64,000 nt of DNA from Roseomonas sp. OT10. GTDB lineage: Bacteria > Pseudomonadota > Alphaproteobacteria > Acetobacterales > Acetobacteraceae. Of this stretch, positions 31,504 to 39,012 are shown in pieces. A model generated the notes under the pieces. That model worked only from the letters and a program-made list of their open reading frames with translations, had not been told where the DNA came from and did no database searches. The stretch lies in assembly GCF_020991085.1 (NCBI RefSeq), contig NZ_CP087719.1:2004001-2068000 (forward strand). The letters run 5' to 3'. Position numbers and translations under genes: made by a program. Every line of letters begins with the position of its first letter. The first letter of the stretch is position 1.

Positions 31504-32268
31504 TCAGCCTGCCGCGACGGCCCTGGCGATGCCCAGGAAATCCTCCGCCTTCAGCGAGGCTCCGCCGACCAGCGCGCCGTCCACATTCGCCAGCGCCAGG
31601 ATTCCGGCGGCGTTGGAGGGCTTCACCGAACCGCCGTAGAGCAGCCGGGTCGCCTGCCCGCCCGCGCCGAGGCGCCCCGCCAGCTCCGCCCGCATCCGGG
31701 CATGCATGGCGGCGATGTCCCCCTCGGTCGGGGTCTTGCCGGTGCCGATGGCCCAGACCGGCTCATAGGCCACGACGCCCTTCGCCGCGGCGAATCCCTC
31801 CGGCAGGCTGCCGGCGAGCTGGGCGGCCACCACCGCCTCGGCCTCCCCGGCCTCACGCTGCGCCTCGCTCTCGCCGACGCAGACGATGGGCACCAGCCCG
31901 GCGGCGATGGCGGCCTCCGCCTTGGCCTTCACCACCGCATCCGTCTCGCCATGGTCCGCCCGGCGCTCGGAATGGCCGAGGATGACGTAGCCGCAGCCGG
32001 CATCGGCCAGCATCGGCGCGGAGACGTCGCCGGTATGCGCCCCCTTCTCCTGCGGCGCGCAGTCCTGGGCGCCGAGCGAGACGGGCTTCCAGGCGATGGC
32101 GGCCGCCGCGACGTGCAGGTGCAGGAAGGGCGGGCAGACCAGCAGCTCCGCCCGCTCCGCCACCTCCGCCGCGCCGGCCCGGATTCCCTCGGCCAGGGCG
32201 GCGGCCTCGCGCAGCGTGCCGTTCATCTTCCAGTTGCCGGCGATGAGGGGGCGGACACCGGGGGTCAT
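31504..32268 (-). CDS. tpiA: Triosephosphate isomerase
   Basis: Interconverts dihydroxyacetone phosphate and glyceraldehyde-3-phosphate. It has 254 residues. Catalytic elements: [18 protein letters not shown] (Lys), [16 protein letters not shown] (His), [18 protein letters not shown] (Glu and flexible loop) and [16 protein letters not shown]. Divergent from ppiD across a 135-nt region. That arrangement is the usual alphaproteobacterial one. Confidence 0.98.
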   Translation of the reverse strand: MTPGVRPLIAGNWKMNGTLREAAALAEGIRAGAAEVAERAELLVCPPFLHLHVAAAAIAWKPVSLGAQDCAPQEKGAHTGDVSAPMLADAGCGYVILGHSERRADHGETDAVVKAKAEAAIAAGLVPIVCVGESEAQREAGEAEAVVAAQLAGSLPEGFAAAKGVVAYEPVWAIGTGKTPTEGDIAAMHARMRAELAGRLGAGGQATRLLYGGSVKPSNAAGILALANVDGALVGGASLKAEDFLGIARAVAAG

Positions 32269-32341
32269 CGTGGCAGGCTCCTGCGGACCGAAACGTTGCG
32301 TGACGGCGGTATCCGCCCCCCCCGTTTTTGGCAACCGGCGT

Positions 32342-32370
32342 TTGGCAAGCGTGGCCCGCTCCGCTAAGCG
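32342..32370 (+). promoter_or_regulatory. Candidate promoter for ppiD
   Basis: TTGGCA (32342-32347), 17 nt, TAAGCG (32365-32370), placed 33 nt before the ppiD ATG. The -35 is good, the -10 weak. It overlaps the second of two 11-nt near-repeats TTTGGCAA(C/G)CG (32327-32337 and 32341-32351). Confidence 0.4.
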
Positions 32371-32403
32371 TCCGCGCCTCCCTGCCGCCTGAACGGGACC
32401 GAG

Positions 32404-34311
32404 ATGCTTTCCGCCTTCCGACGCCTTGCCGGCACCTGGTTCGCCAAGGTCCTGTTCCTGCTCCTCATCCTCTCCTTCGGCATCTGGGGGATCGAGGACA
32501 TCGTCCGCAACTTCGGCCGCGAGACGGCGGTGGCCCGGGTGGATGGCGAGCCGATCGAGCTGACCGAGGCGCAGGATGCGGCACGGCGGGAGCTGCAGCG
32601 GCTGCAGCGCCAGCTCGGCCCGCGCTTCGAGGCGAACGAGACCATGCGCCTCGCGGTGGCGCGGCAGGCGGTGGAGGCGCTGGTGGCGCAGCGCAGCCTG
32701 CAGCAGGAGGCGCGGCGGATGCGCGTCGCCGCCTCCGCCGAGGCGGTGCGCGACTACGTCTTCGGCATCCCAGCCTTCCAGACGGCCGGCCAGTTCGACC
32801 GGCGGCTGTTCAACCAGTTCCTGGCGGGCAACGGCATCTCGGAGCAGGGCTTCCTCGCCCTGGTCGCCGCCGAGCTGCAGCGCCAGCAGCTGACCGGGGC
32901 GGTGCGCGCCGGGGCCGCGGGGCCCGAGGCGATGGTGAAGCCGCTGGTCGCCTTCGTGCGGGAGAAGCGGGTGGCCGACATCGTGCGCCTGCGCGCCGAC
33001 GACGCGCCCGAGCCGGCCGCGCCGACCGAGGAGCAGCTTCGCCGCTACCAGGAGAACGAGGCGGCGCGCTTCTCCACCCCCGAGTACCGCACCGCCGTGG
33101 TCGCCCGCCTCGCCGCCGAGGTGGTGGCGCCCGAGGTGCAGGTGTCCGACGCCGACATCGCCCAGGCCTATGAAGCCAACCGTGGCCGCTACGAGCTGCC
33201 CGAGCGCCGGGCGCTGGAGCAGGCGGTGGTGCCGCAGGAGGAGGCGGCGAAGGCCCTGGCCGAGGCCTGGCGCGGCGGCGCCGATTTCGCGGCCATCCAG
33301 TCCCAGGCCACCGCGGCCGGGGGGCAGGCGGTGGATCTCGGCACGCCCAGCCGCGCCGACCTGTCGGTGCCGGAGCTGGCGGAGGCAGCGTTCTCCGCCC
33401 CCGCGGGCGGGGTGGCGGGGCCGGTGCAGTCCCCCTTCGGCTGGCACGTGCTGAAGGTGGAGCGGATCGAGCCGCCGCAGACCCGGACGCTGGACCAGGT
33501 GCGCGACGAGATCCGCCAGGAGCTGGCGCAGGTCGCCGCCGCCGACCTCGCCTTCGAGCGGGTGAACGCCGCCGAGGATGCGCTGGCCGGCGGGGCTCCC
33601 CTGGAGGAGGCGGCGCGGCAGTTCGGCCTCGCAGTGGGCACCGTCACCACCGATGCCCAGGGCCGTGGGCCGGACGGGAACCCGGCCGCCATGCCGGTGC
33701 CGGATTACGCCCGCACCGAGGCGGTGCAGGCGATCTTCGCCGCCCGCCAGGGCGAGACGCCGCGGATGACCGAGTCCCAGGCCGGCGCCGGCTTCGTCGG
33801 CGTGCAGCTGCAATCCGTCGCCGCCCCGGCGCTGCGCCCCTTCGCGGAGGTGGAGCCCGAGGTGCGGCTCGCCTGGATCCGCGACGCCAGGGCGAGGTCG
33901 CAGGAGGAGCGTGCCGCCGCGCTGCTCGCCGCCACGCGCGATGGCGCCTCGCTGGCCGAAGCCGCGGAGAAGGCCGGGCTGTCGGCCGACCGCACCGCGC
34001 CCTTCGGCCGCGATCCGCGCCAGGACCCGGCGGGCGCCGCCACCCTGCCGTCGGAGCTGATCCGGCCGCTCTTCGAGGCGAAGCCGCGCGAGGTGACCAT
34101 GGCCCGCACGGCGGACGGATTCGCCGTGGGGCAGGTGGTGGAGGTGGTCCGCGACGCGGCCGCCGACCCCGAGGCGCTGCGCGCCGCCCGCACGCAGGTC
34201 GAGCTGGCGATGCAGGAGGAGCTGGAGGCGCAGTACGCCGCCGCCCTGCGGGACCGCGCCAGGGCCACGATCAACGAGGACGCGCTGCGCCAGATCGCCG
34301 GCGCGCCCTGA
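32404..34311 (+). CDS. ppiD: Peptidyl-prolyl cis-trans isomerase D-like periplasmic folding factor
   Basis: Membrane-anchored SurA/PpiD-type chaperone-isomerase for outer-membrane protein folding. It has 635 residues: one N-terminal TM helix (WFAKVLFLLLILSFGIWGIE), then a SurA-N-like helical domain (MRLAVARQAVEALVAQRSLQ). A parvulin domain near residues 260-365 contains GGADFAAIQSQATAAGGQA, FSAPAGGVAGPVQSPFGWHV and LKVERIEPPQTR. The C-terminal domain has a second degenerate PpiC-like fold. ATG 32404 begins MLSAFRRLAGTW as expected. It precedes the trp genes, as in other Rhodospirillales-type genomes. Confidence 0.93.
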   Translation: MLSAFRRLAGTWFAKVLFLLLILSFGIWGIEDIVRNFGRETAVARVDGEPIELTEAQDAARRELQRLQRQLGPRFEANETMRLAVARQAVEALVAQRSLQQEARRMRVAASAEAVRDYVFGIPAFQTAGQFDRRLFNQFLAGNGISEQGFLALVAAELQRQQLTGAVRAGAAGPEAMVKPLVAFVREKRVADIVRLRADDAPEPAAPTEEQLRRYQENEAARFSTPEYRTAVVARLAAEVVAPEVQVSDADIAQAYEANRGRYELPERRALEQAVVPQEEAAKALAEAWRGGADFAAIQSQATAAGGQAVDLGTPSRADLSVPELAEAAFSAPAGGVAGPVQSPFGWHVLKVERIEPPQTRTLDQVRDEIRQELAQVAAADLAFERVNAAEDALAGGAPLEEAARQFGLAVGTVTTDAQGRGPDGNPAAMPVPDYARTEAVQAIFAARQGETPRMTESQAGAGFVGVQLQSVAAPALRPFAEVEPEVRLAWIRDARARSQEERAAALLAATRDGASLAEAAEKAGLSADRTAPFGRDPRQDPAGAATLPSELIRPLFEAKPREVTMARTADGFAVGQVVEVVRDAAADPEALRAARTQVELAMQEELEAQYAAALRDRARATINEDALRQIAGAP

Positions 34312-34332
34312 GCCGCCGCAGGGTGCCCGCCA

Positions 34333-34360
34333 CCGGCCGGCCTTGACCGTGCCCGGCCGG
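34333..34360 (+). terminator. Hairpin after ppiD
   Basis: Two CCGGCCGG blocks (34333-34340 and 34353-34360) can pair around a 12-nt loop, 22 nt after the ppiD stop. There is no T run. It could separate ppiD from the trpD leader region. Confidence 0.35.
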
Positions 34361-34380
34361 CATCCGAAGGATCGGGCGCC

Positions 34381-34470
34381 ATGATCCTCCGCAGCCCCGG
34401 CGCGGCCGCCGCGCCACCCCGTCACCCCGCTCCGCGCGGCGCGGCCTGGTGGCGCGGGGTGCCGGCATGA
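34381..34470 (+). CDS. Candidate Trp-containing leader peptide overlapping trpD
   Basis: A 29-codon ORF starting at an ATG preceded by GAAGGA (AAGGA at 34367-34371, 9 nt spacing). Codons 23 and 24 are tandem TGG TGG (34447-34452). Its TGA overlaps the trpD ATG as ATGA. The rest is Ala/Pro/Arg-rich, as random GC-rich frames are. CACCCCG elements inside it (twice near 34414-34428) could pair with CGGGGTG just upstream of trpD. These features fit a translationally coupled tryptophan-sensing leader, but TGG is easily generated by chance in G-rich DNA, so this is a hypothesis. Confidence 0.3.
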   Translation: MILRSPGAAAAPPRHPAPRGAAWWRGVPA

Positions 34471-35480
34471 CCGCCTCCCTCAAGCCGATCCTGGCGCGGC
34501 TGGCGGCGGGCGAACGGCTGGCCGAGAGCGAGGCGGAGCAGGCCTTCGGCATCATCATGTCGGGCGAGGCCACGCCGGCCCAGATCGCCGGCCTGCTGAT
34601 GGCGATGCGCCTGCGCGGCGAGACGGTGGCGGAGATGACCGGCGCGCTGCGTGCCATGCGCGCCCGCATGATCCCCGTCGAGGCCCCGCCGGGGACCATC
34701 GACATCGTCGGCACGGGCGGCGACGCGGCCGGGACGCTGAACATCTCCACCGCCACGGCGCTGGTGGTGGCGGGCTGCGGCGTGCCCGTGGCCAAGCACG
34801 GCAACCGCGCCCTCTCCTCCCGCTCCGGCACCTCGGACGCGCTGGCGGCGCTGGGCGTGAACCTGGACGTGGCGATGGAGCGGCTGCCGGAGGTGTTGGC
34901 GGGGGCCGGCATGGTCTTCCTGATGGCCCCCCGCCACCACGCCGCCCTGCGCCACGCCGCCGGCCCGCGCATGGAGCTGGGGACGCGGACCATCTTCAAC
35001 CTGCTCGGCCCGCTGGCCAGCCCGGCGCGGGTGAAGCGGCAGCTCACCGGCGCCTATGCGGCGGAATGGCTGCGCCCCATGGCCGAAAGCCTCGGCCGCC
35101 TGGGGACGGAGCATGCCTGGCTGGTGCATGGCCAGGGACTCGACGAGCTGACCATCGCCGGCCCCTCCCGGGTCGTGGAGCTGAAGGACGGTCGCATCGC
35201 CGAGTTCGAGGTCACGCCCGAGGAGGCGGGCCTGCCCCGCTCCCCGGCCGAGCAGCTTCGCGGCGGGGAGCCGGCGGAGAATGCCGCCGCCCTGACGGAG
35301 CTGCTGGGCGGCGCGCCCGGCGCCTACCGGGATTGCGTCCTGCTCAACGCGGCGGCGGCCCTTGTCGTGGCGGGGGTGGCGAACGATCTGCGTCGGGGCG
35401 CGGCGATGGCGGCGGAATCCGTGGATCGCGGCGCCGCTGCGGCGGTTCTCGAGCGGCTGCGGGCCCTCACCGCCGCCTGA
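34467..35480 (+). CDS. trpD: Anthranilate phosphoribosyltransferase
   Basis: Second step of tryptophan synthesis: anthranilate plus PRPP to phosphoribosylanthranilate. It has 337 residues. Markers: FGIIMSGEATPAQIAGLLMA, the PRPP-binding [74 protein letters not shown] and VHGQGLDELTIAG. ATG 34467 chosen by family alignment; GTG 34449 in frame is a possible alternative. It overlaps the leader ORF by 4 nt. trpE and trpG, which commonly precede it, are not present between ppiD and trpD. Confidence 0.97.
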   Translation: MTASLKPILARLAAGERLAESEAEQAFGIIMSGEATPAQIAGLLMAMRLRGETVAEMTGALRAMRARMIPVEAPPGTIDIVGTGGDAAGTLNISTATALVVAGCGVPVAKHGNRALSSRSGTSDALAALGVNLDVAMERLPEVLAGAGMVFLMAPRHHAALRHAAGPRMELGTRTIFNLLGPLASPARVKRQLTGAYAAEWLRPMAESLGRLGTEHAWLVHGQGLDELTIAGPSRVVELKDGRIAEFEVTPEEAGLPRSPAEQLRGGEPAENAAALTELLGGAPGAYRDCVLLNAAAALVVAGVANDLRRGAAMAAESVDRGAAAAVLERLRALTAA

Positions 35481-35578
35481 CGCGGCCGCCCCTGGCGCCG
35501 CACCTCGTCCCAGCGTTACCCTTTTTTGCGGTTCGCGACAGGATTGACGATCCGGCGTCGTGATCCCAGGAACCCAGG

Positions 35579-36427
35579 ATGGACCAGCTCTCCCCGTCCG
35601 TCGCTCCCCTGCCCCCGGTTCCGACCGGCGGGATTCCCGATGTCCTGGCCCGCGTGCTCGCCGACAAGGCGATCGAGGTGCGCGAACGGTCGCAGGCAAC
35701 CCCCCTCGGCGAGGTGGAGCGGCTGGCCCGCGCCTCCGGCAAGGTCCGGGATTTCACCGGGGCGCTCTGCGCCGCGGTGGGGGAGAACCGCGCCGGGCTG
35801 ATCGCCGAGATCAAGCGCTCCTCCCCCTCCGGCGGCCCGATCCGCGAGGGGCTGGATCCCGCCGACATGGCCCGCACCTACTGCGAGGCCGGGGCGGCGT
35901 GCCTGTCCGTGCTGACGGACTTCGCCTATTTCGGCGGGACGGCCGCCGACCTGCGCTCGGCGCGGGAGGCCTGCGGACTTCCCGTGCTGCGGAAGGACTT
36001 CCTCATAGATCCTTGGCAGGTCTTCGAATCCCGCGCCATGGGTGCGGATTGCGTGCTGCTGATCATGGCGGCCCTCTCCGACAGCCAGGCCCAGGAGCTG
36101 GAGGACACGGCCCGCAGCCTGGACCTAGCCGTCCTGGCCGAGGTGCATGACGAGCGCGAGCTGGAGCGGGCGCTGGCGCTCGAGACACGGCTGATCGGCA
36201 TCAACAACCGCAACCTCAAAACCTTGCGGACGGATATCGGCACCACCGAGCGGCTCGCCCCGATGGTCCCGGCCGACCGCATCCCCGTGGCGGAAAGCGG
36301 CATCCGCACGCCGGAGGATGTCCGGCGCATGTCCCGCGCCGGGGCGCATTGCCTGCTGGTCGGCGAGCACCTGCTGCGCCAGCCCGACCCCGGGGAGGCC
36401 GCGCGCTCGCTGATCGAGGCGCTTTGA
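35579..36427 (+). CDS. trpC: Indole-3-glycerol phosphate synthase
   Basis: Closes the indole ring from CdRP in tryptophan synthesis. It has 282 residues including a Pro-rich ~20-residue N-terminal stretch. Markers: [113 protein letters not shown] and [15 protein letters not shown]. Preceded by AGGA. The 98-nt gap after trpD has a run of six T residues (near 35522) but no clear hairpin beside it, so partial termination or a separate promoter cannot be excluded. Confidence 0.98.
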   Translation: MDQLSPSVAPLPPVPTGGIPDVLARVLADKAIEVRERSQATPLGEVERLARASGKVRDFTGALCAAVGENRAGLIAEIKRSSPSGGPIREGLDPADMARTYCEAGAACLSVLTDFAYFGGTAADLRSAREACGLPVLRKDFLIDPWQVFESRAMGADCVLLIMAALSDSQAQELEDTARSLDLAVLAEVHDERELERALALETRLIGINNRNLKTLRTDIGTTERLAPMVPADRIPVAESGIRTPEDVRRMSRAGAHCLLVGEHLLRQPDPGEAARSLIEAL

Positions 36428-36438
36428 GCGACCCGGCC

Positions 36439-36915
36439 ATGCAGGGTGGGCTGACCCATTTCGACGCCGCCGGCCAGGCGCGGATGGTCGATGTCGGCGG
36501 CAAGGCCGAGACGGTGCGCGAGGCCGTGGCGCGCGGCCGGGTGGCGATGCGGCCGGAAACCCTGGGGCTGATCGTCGAGGGCCGGGCCGGCAAGGGCGAC
36601 GTGCTCGGCGTGGCGCGGATCGCCGGCATCATGGCGGCCAAGCGCACGGCGGAGCTGATCCCGCTCTGCCACCCCCTGCCCCTCTCCTCCGTGCGCCTGG
36701 AGCTGACGCCCTCCGGGCCGGATGCGCTGGAGATCGAGGCGGCCGTCACCACTGCCGGGCGGACCGGCGTGGAGATGGAGGCGATGACGGCGGTGACCGT
36801 CGCCGCCCTGACCGTCTACGACATGTGCAAGGCGGTGGACCGCGCCATGCGGATCGAGGCGGTGCGCCTGGTCCGCAAGAGCGGCGGCAAATCAGGACTT
36901 TACGAGGCGACGTGA
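36439..36915 (+). CDS. moaC: Cyclic pyranopterin monophosphate synthase
   Basis: Converts the MoaA product to cyclic pyranopterin monophosphate in molybdenum cofactor synthesis. About 158 residues. Markers: [60 protein letters not shown] and [20 protein letters not shown]. Start ATG 36439 matches the family N-terminus. TTG 36424, which overlaps the trpC stop as TTGA and has GAGG 4 nt upstream, is a serious alternative. The molybdopterin oxidoreductase at 3614 is one possible user of the cofactor. Confidence 0.95.
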   Translation: MQGGLTHFDAAGQARMVDVGGKAETVREAVARGRVAMRPETLGLIVEGRAGKGDVLGVARIAGIMAAKRTAELIPLCHPLPLSSVRLELTPSGPDALEIEAAVTTAGRTGVEMEAMTAVTVAALTVYDMCKAVDRAMRIEAVRLVRKSGGKSGLYEAT

Positions 36916-38120
36916 TGCTTCCGGTCGAAGAGGCGCTGGACCGGGTCCTCGCCGGGCTCTCGCCGCTGCCGGCGGAAACCGTGGCCTTGCCGGACGCATG
37001 GGGCCGGGTGCTGGCCGCGCCGCTGACCGCGCGGCTGACCCAGCCGCCGGCCGACGTCTCCGCCATGGACGGCTATGCGCTGCGTGCCGCCGACGGCGCC
37101 ACGGGGGCGGAGCTGCGCGTCGTCGGCACCGCGCCGGCCGGGCATCCCTTCTCCGGCACCCTCGGCGCCGGCGAGGCGGTGCGCATCTTCACCGGCGGCG
37201 TCCTGCCCGAGGGGGCGGATGCCATCCTGCTGCAGGAGGATGCCACCGCCCTCGAAGGCCGCGTGCGGGTTGGGGAGGCACCGGCCGCCGGGCGCTGGAT
37301 ACGCCGCCGCGGCCTGGACTTCGCCACGGGCGAGGTGCTGGTCGAAGCCGGGCGGCGGCTGACGGCGCGCGACATCGGCCTGGCCGCGGCGGGCAACCAC
37401 CCCTGGCTCGCGGTGCGTCGCCGCCCGCGGGTCGGGCTGCTGGCCACCGGCGACGAGATCGTCCTGCCGGGTGAGCCGGTGCCGCCGGGCGGCATCGTCT
37501 CCTCCAACGCCCATGCCCTGGCCGCCATGGTCCGCGCGGCCGGGGGCGAGCCGGTGGTGCTGCCGGTGGTGCGCGACGACTCCTCGGCCATCGCGGCGGC
37601 GGCCCGGGCGGCGGAGGGCTGCGACCTGCTGGTGACGACCGGCGGCGCCAGCGTGGGCGACCACGACCTGGTGCAGTCGGCGCTGGGGCCCGAGGGGTTC
37701 GAGCTCGGCTTCTGGCGGATCGCCATGCGGCCGGGCAAGCCGCTGATCTGGGGCCGGCTGCGTGGCGTGCCGTTGCTGGGCCTGCCGGGAAACCCCGTCT
37801 CCGCACTGGTCTGCGGCGTGCTGTTCCTGCTGCCCGCGCTGGCGCGGCTCGCGGGCCTGCCGGCCGGACCCACGCCCAGCCGGCCGGCGCGCGCCGGGGC
37901 GGATCTGGCCGCGAACGACCGGCGCCAGGACTACCTCCGCGCCCGTTGCGCCCCCGGCGAGGGCGGGGTGCCCGTCGCCATGCCCTTCCCACGGCAGGAC
38001 AGTTCCATGCTGCGGCTGCTGGCCGGGGCGGATGCCCTGCTGATCCGTGCCCCGTTCGCGCCGGCCGCCCCGGCCGGCACGCCGGTCGAGATCATCGAGC
38101 TGGCGCCGCTGGGCCTCTGA
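36915..38120 (+). CDS. moeA: Molybdopterin molybdenumtransferase
   Basis: Inserts molybdate into adenylylated molybdopterin. It has 401 residues. Markers: ADVSAMDGYALRAADG, VRIFTGGVLPEGADAILLQE, RRRGLDFATGEVLVEAGRRL, LLATGDEIVLPGEPVPPGGI, TTGGASVGDHDLV, RIAMRPGKPLIWG and LLGLPGNPVSALVC. ATG 36915 shares a base with the moaC stop; GTG 36912 is one codon upstream. The moaC-moeA-lexA order is typical of alphaproteobacteria. Confidence 0.97.
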   Translation: MLPVEEALDRVLAGLSPLPAETVALPDAWGRVLAAPLTARLTQPPADVSAMDGYALRAADGATGAELRVVGTAPAGHPFSGTLGAGEAVRIFTGGVLPEGADAILLQEDATALEGRVRVGEAPAAGRWIRRRGLDFATGEVLVEAGRRLTARDIGLAAAGNHPWLAVRRRPRVGLLATGDEIVLPGEPVPPGGIVSSNAHALAAMVRAAGGEPVVLPVVRDDSSAIAAAARAAEGCDLLVTTGGASVGDHDLVQSALGPEGFELGFWRIAMRPGKPLIWGRLRGVPLLGLPGNPVSALVCGVLFLLPALARLAGLPAGPTPSRPARAGADLAANDRRQDYLRARCAPGEGGVPVAMPFPRQDSSMLRLLAGADALLIRAPFAPAAPAGTPVEIIELAPLGL

Positions 38121-38163
38121 CGCGCCGTTCCGGCCACCGGACCTGTGGATTCCGGGGACAAGC

Positions 38164-38193
38164 TTGACCATCCCATTGGAACCTATCTAGAAC
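38164..38193 (+). promoter_or_regulatory. lexA promoter with LexA box
   Basis: TTGACC (38164-38169) with TAGAAC (38188-38193) 18 nt downstream forms a plausible promoter. Within it, GAAC-N7-GAAC (38179-38193) matches the alphaproteobacterial SOS box exactly. A repressor there would cover the -10 element, so lexA should be autoregulated. I saw no second perfect box in the window by eye. Confidence 0.85.
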
Positions 38194-38247
38194 ATGCCGG
38201 CGGGTTGCCGGTTTGTTCGCCGGCGAGTCCGCCGGAGGATTTTCCCT

Positions 38248-38994
38248 ATGCTGACGCGCAAGCAGCACGAGCTGCTGGTCTTCATCGACCGTCATCTGCG
38301 GCAGACGGGGTTCTCGCCTTCCTTCGAGGAGATGAAGGAGGCGCTGAACCTCCGCTCCAAGTCCGGCATCCACCGGCTGATCACCGCGCTCGAGGAACGG
38401 GGCTTCCTGCGGCGGCGCGCCCACCGGGCCCGCGCGCTGGAGGTGGTGCGCCTGCCGGAGAACCTGGCCGCCGCCAAGCCCGCCATGGCCGCGATCCCGT
38501 CCTCGGCACCGTCGGCCGAGCCTACCCCGGCGCCCCCCGCCTTCGCGCCGAACGTCATCCGCGGGCACTTCGTGCCGAACCTCGCGGGCGTGACGCGGCC
38601 GGTGGAGGCGCCGGCCGTCCATCTGCCGCTCTATGGCCGGATCGCCGCGGGCCTGCCGATCGAGGCGCTGCGGGACCAGGGCACGGGGATCGAGGTGCCG
38701 ACGGCGCTGCTGGGCCATGGCGAGCACTACGCGCTGGAGGTTGCCGGCGATTCGATGGTCGAGGCGGGGATCCTGGACGGGGACACGGTCATCATCCGCC
38801 GCGGCGACACGGCCGACAACGGCTCCATCGTCGTAGCGCTGGTGGATGATGCGGAGGTGACGCTGAAGCGGCTGCGCCGCCGCGGCAACTCGGTGGCGCT
38901 GGAGGCGGCGAACCCCCGCTACGAGACGCGCATCTTCGGCCCGGACCGGGTGAAGGTGCAGGGCCGGCTGGTCGGGCTGCTGCGCCGGTACTGA
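38248..38994 (+). CDS. lexA: SOS repressor LexA
   Basis: Represses DNA-damage genes and self-cleaves when activated by RecA. It has 248 residues. The winged-helix domain begins [20 protein letters not shown] and [21 protein letters not shown] long Ala/Pro linker (about 40 residues) precedes the peptidase, with the Ala-Gly cleavage site in [15 protein letters not shown], Ser in [15 protein letters not shown] and Lys in [17 protein letters not shown] precedes ATG 38248; the longer upstream frame covers the promoter and is rejected. An operator lies 55-69 nt upstream. Confidence 0.97.
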   Translation: MLTRKQHELLVFIDRHLRQTGFSPSFEEMKEALNLRSKSGIHRLITALEERGFLRRRAHRARALEVVRLPENLAAAKPAMAAIPSSAPSAEPTPAPPAFAPNVIRGHFVPNLAGVTRPVEAPAVHLPLYGRIAAGLPIEALRDQGTGIEVPTALLGHGEHYALEVAGDSMVEAGILDGDTVIIRRGDTADNGSIVVALVDDAEVTLKRLRRRGNSVALEAANPRYETRIFGPDRVKVQGRLVGLLRRY

Positions 38995-39012
38995 CCTCGC
39001 CGGGCTCGCCCC

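Noticed and set aside
32269-34425. Long minus-strand extension upstream of tpiA
   Set aside because: The tpiA frame stays open through the antisense of ppiD, but TpiA begins at ATG 32268 by family alignment and ppiD has clear isomerase motifs.
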